Below are positions 31,900-32,414 of a stretch of DNA of 32,414 nucleotides, one piece after another. The notes under the pieces are model-generated. The model was not told the DNA's origin. It was given only the letters and a program-made list of their open reading frames with translations, and did no database searches. A program made the position numbers and the translations under genes. This DNA is from an uncultured Prevotella sp. (GTDB lineage: Bacteria; Bacteroidota; Bacteroidia; Bacteroidales; Bacteroidaceae), in assembly GCA_946415755.1 (NCBI GenBank), contig CAMKTS010000031.1:1-32414 (forward strand), given 5' to 3'. The stretch's first letter is position 1; each line of letters starts with the position of its first letter.

Positions 31900-31950
31900 C
31901 AAGGTAATTGGAAATACTTTAAAAGCTATATTAGAAATCCTTTATAAGCT

Positions 31951-32394
31951 ATGGAAAAGAACAATCTCAATTGGATGGATGTGCCCGAAGGATGGGCATT
32001 GTGTTTTAACTCTGAGTGCCCCCTGCACGAGGCATGCCTGCGCTGGCAGGCAGGACAGTTGGCACCGCAGGAAGTGACGGTAGCGCGGTGCATCACGCCC
32101 CGTGCGCTGACAGGCGAGCGGTGTGTGCATTTTGCATCGATGGAGCCGCAGACCTATGCCTACGGTTTCTCCACCATCTACCAACGCGTGCTGAAGGCAG
32201 ACTTCACCCCGTTGCGCAAGCTGATGACCGAGCACCTGCAGGGCAAGCGCTACTACTATCAATATATGCGCGGCGAACGGGCACTGTCGCCCGAGCAGCA
32301 GCAGTGGATCCGTCACCTGTTCGAGCGTTACGGCTATGGCGACAGCGTGGTGTTCGACCGTTACCAAGAGACTTTCGACTTCACCTGGGTATAG
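31951..32394 (+). CDS. DUF6078 family protein
   Basis: A 147-residue cytoplasmic protein. The N-terminal part, VPEGWALCFNSECPLHEACLRW (starting at residue 11), has a C-x4-C-x4-C arrangement typical of the family, followed by ARCITPRAL and a later Cys. The C-terminal part has LQGKRYYYQYMRGERALSPEQQQWI, ending in acidic aromatic residues (YQETFDFTWV). The family is common in Bacteroidales, often in several copies per genome, with unknown function; the cysteines may bind a metal. It has a good promoter and is outside the island, so it was probably the original neighbour of dnaB. Confidence 0.8.
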   Translation: MEKNNLNWMDVPEGWALCFNSECPLHEACLRWQAGQLAPQEVTVARCITPRALTGERCVHFASMEPQTYAYGFSTIYQRVLKADFTPLRKLMTEHLQGKRYYYQYMRGERALSPEQQQWIRHLFERYGYGDSVVFDRYQETFDFTWV

Positions 32395-32414
32395 CGGGGT
32401 GAAAAGTACACACG

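Overview
The window comes from a Bacteroidota chromosome, most likely a Prevotella-type member of the Bacteroidales. The signs are a SusC/SusD pair, DUF4301, DUF3127, DUF4835 and DUF6078 proteins, the gene order coaBC-DUF4835-recN, and many promoters of the Bacteroidota form TAnnTTTG (-7) with TTTG about 20 bases upstream. Housekeeping DNA is fairly G/C-rich; the stretch from about 22.5 to 29.4 kb is visibly richer in A/T and looks acquired.

Region 1 (1-5005, all on the minus strand) is a candidate peptide-maturation (RiPP) operon. In transcription order it holds a 44-residue six-cysteine precursor too short for normal gene calling (4681-4815), a radical SAM/SPASM enzyme (3069-4406), a PqqD-type recognition protein (2825-3085), a second near-identical radical SAM/SPASM enzyme (1430-2737), and two tandem HPr-kinase-like P-loop proteins (582-1433, and 580 running off the left edge). 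I regard this as the best candidate for an undescribed system: a Cys-rich, C-terminally serine-ended peptide beside both thioether-type radical SAM enzymes and peptide-kinase-like proteins.

Region 2 (5006-6500) is mostly non-coding. It has a 340-bp MITE-like element with 28-bp terminal inverted repeats, a 22-bp tandem array inside that element, a REP-like hairpin, a helicase gene remnant, a 48-codon minus-strand gene, and tRNA-Arg(ACG).

Region 3 (6534-10795) is a SusC/SusD outer-membrane uptake pair with no enzymes beside it, closed by a terminator shared with the convergent DUF4301 gene.

Region 4 (10929-22264) is core: DUF4301 and a DUF3127 OB-fold protein (minus); dnaN, a DEDDh exonuclease, coaBC, DUF4835/PorD, recN and a pseudoprotease-TPR protein (plus); then dnaB (minus).

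Region 5 (22283-31588) is a roughly 9.1-kb defence island bracketed by two identical 224-bp direct repeats derived from the dnaB upstream region. It carries an XRE regulator, a truncated GIY-YIG-type stub, an apparently intact type III restriction-modification pair (mod, res), a TIR-domain protein, an AlbA/Schlafen-like ATP-binding protein with a winged-helix tail, and a leftover alternative copy of that tail. The region beyond the island (31589-32414) holds another palindromic repeat and a DUF6078 gene.

All assignments come from reading the sequence and from knowledge of the families; no database search was run.
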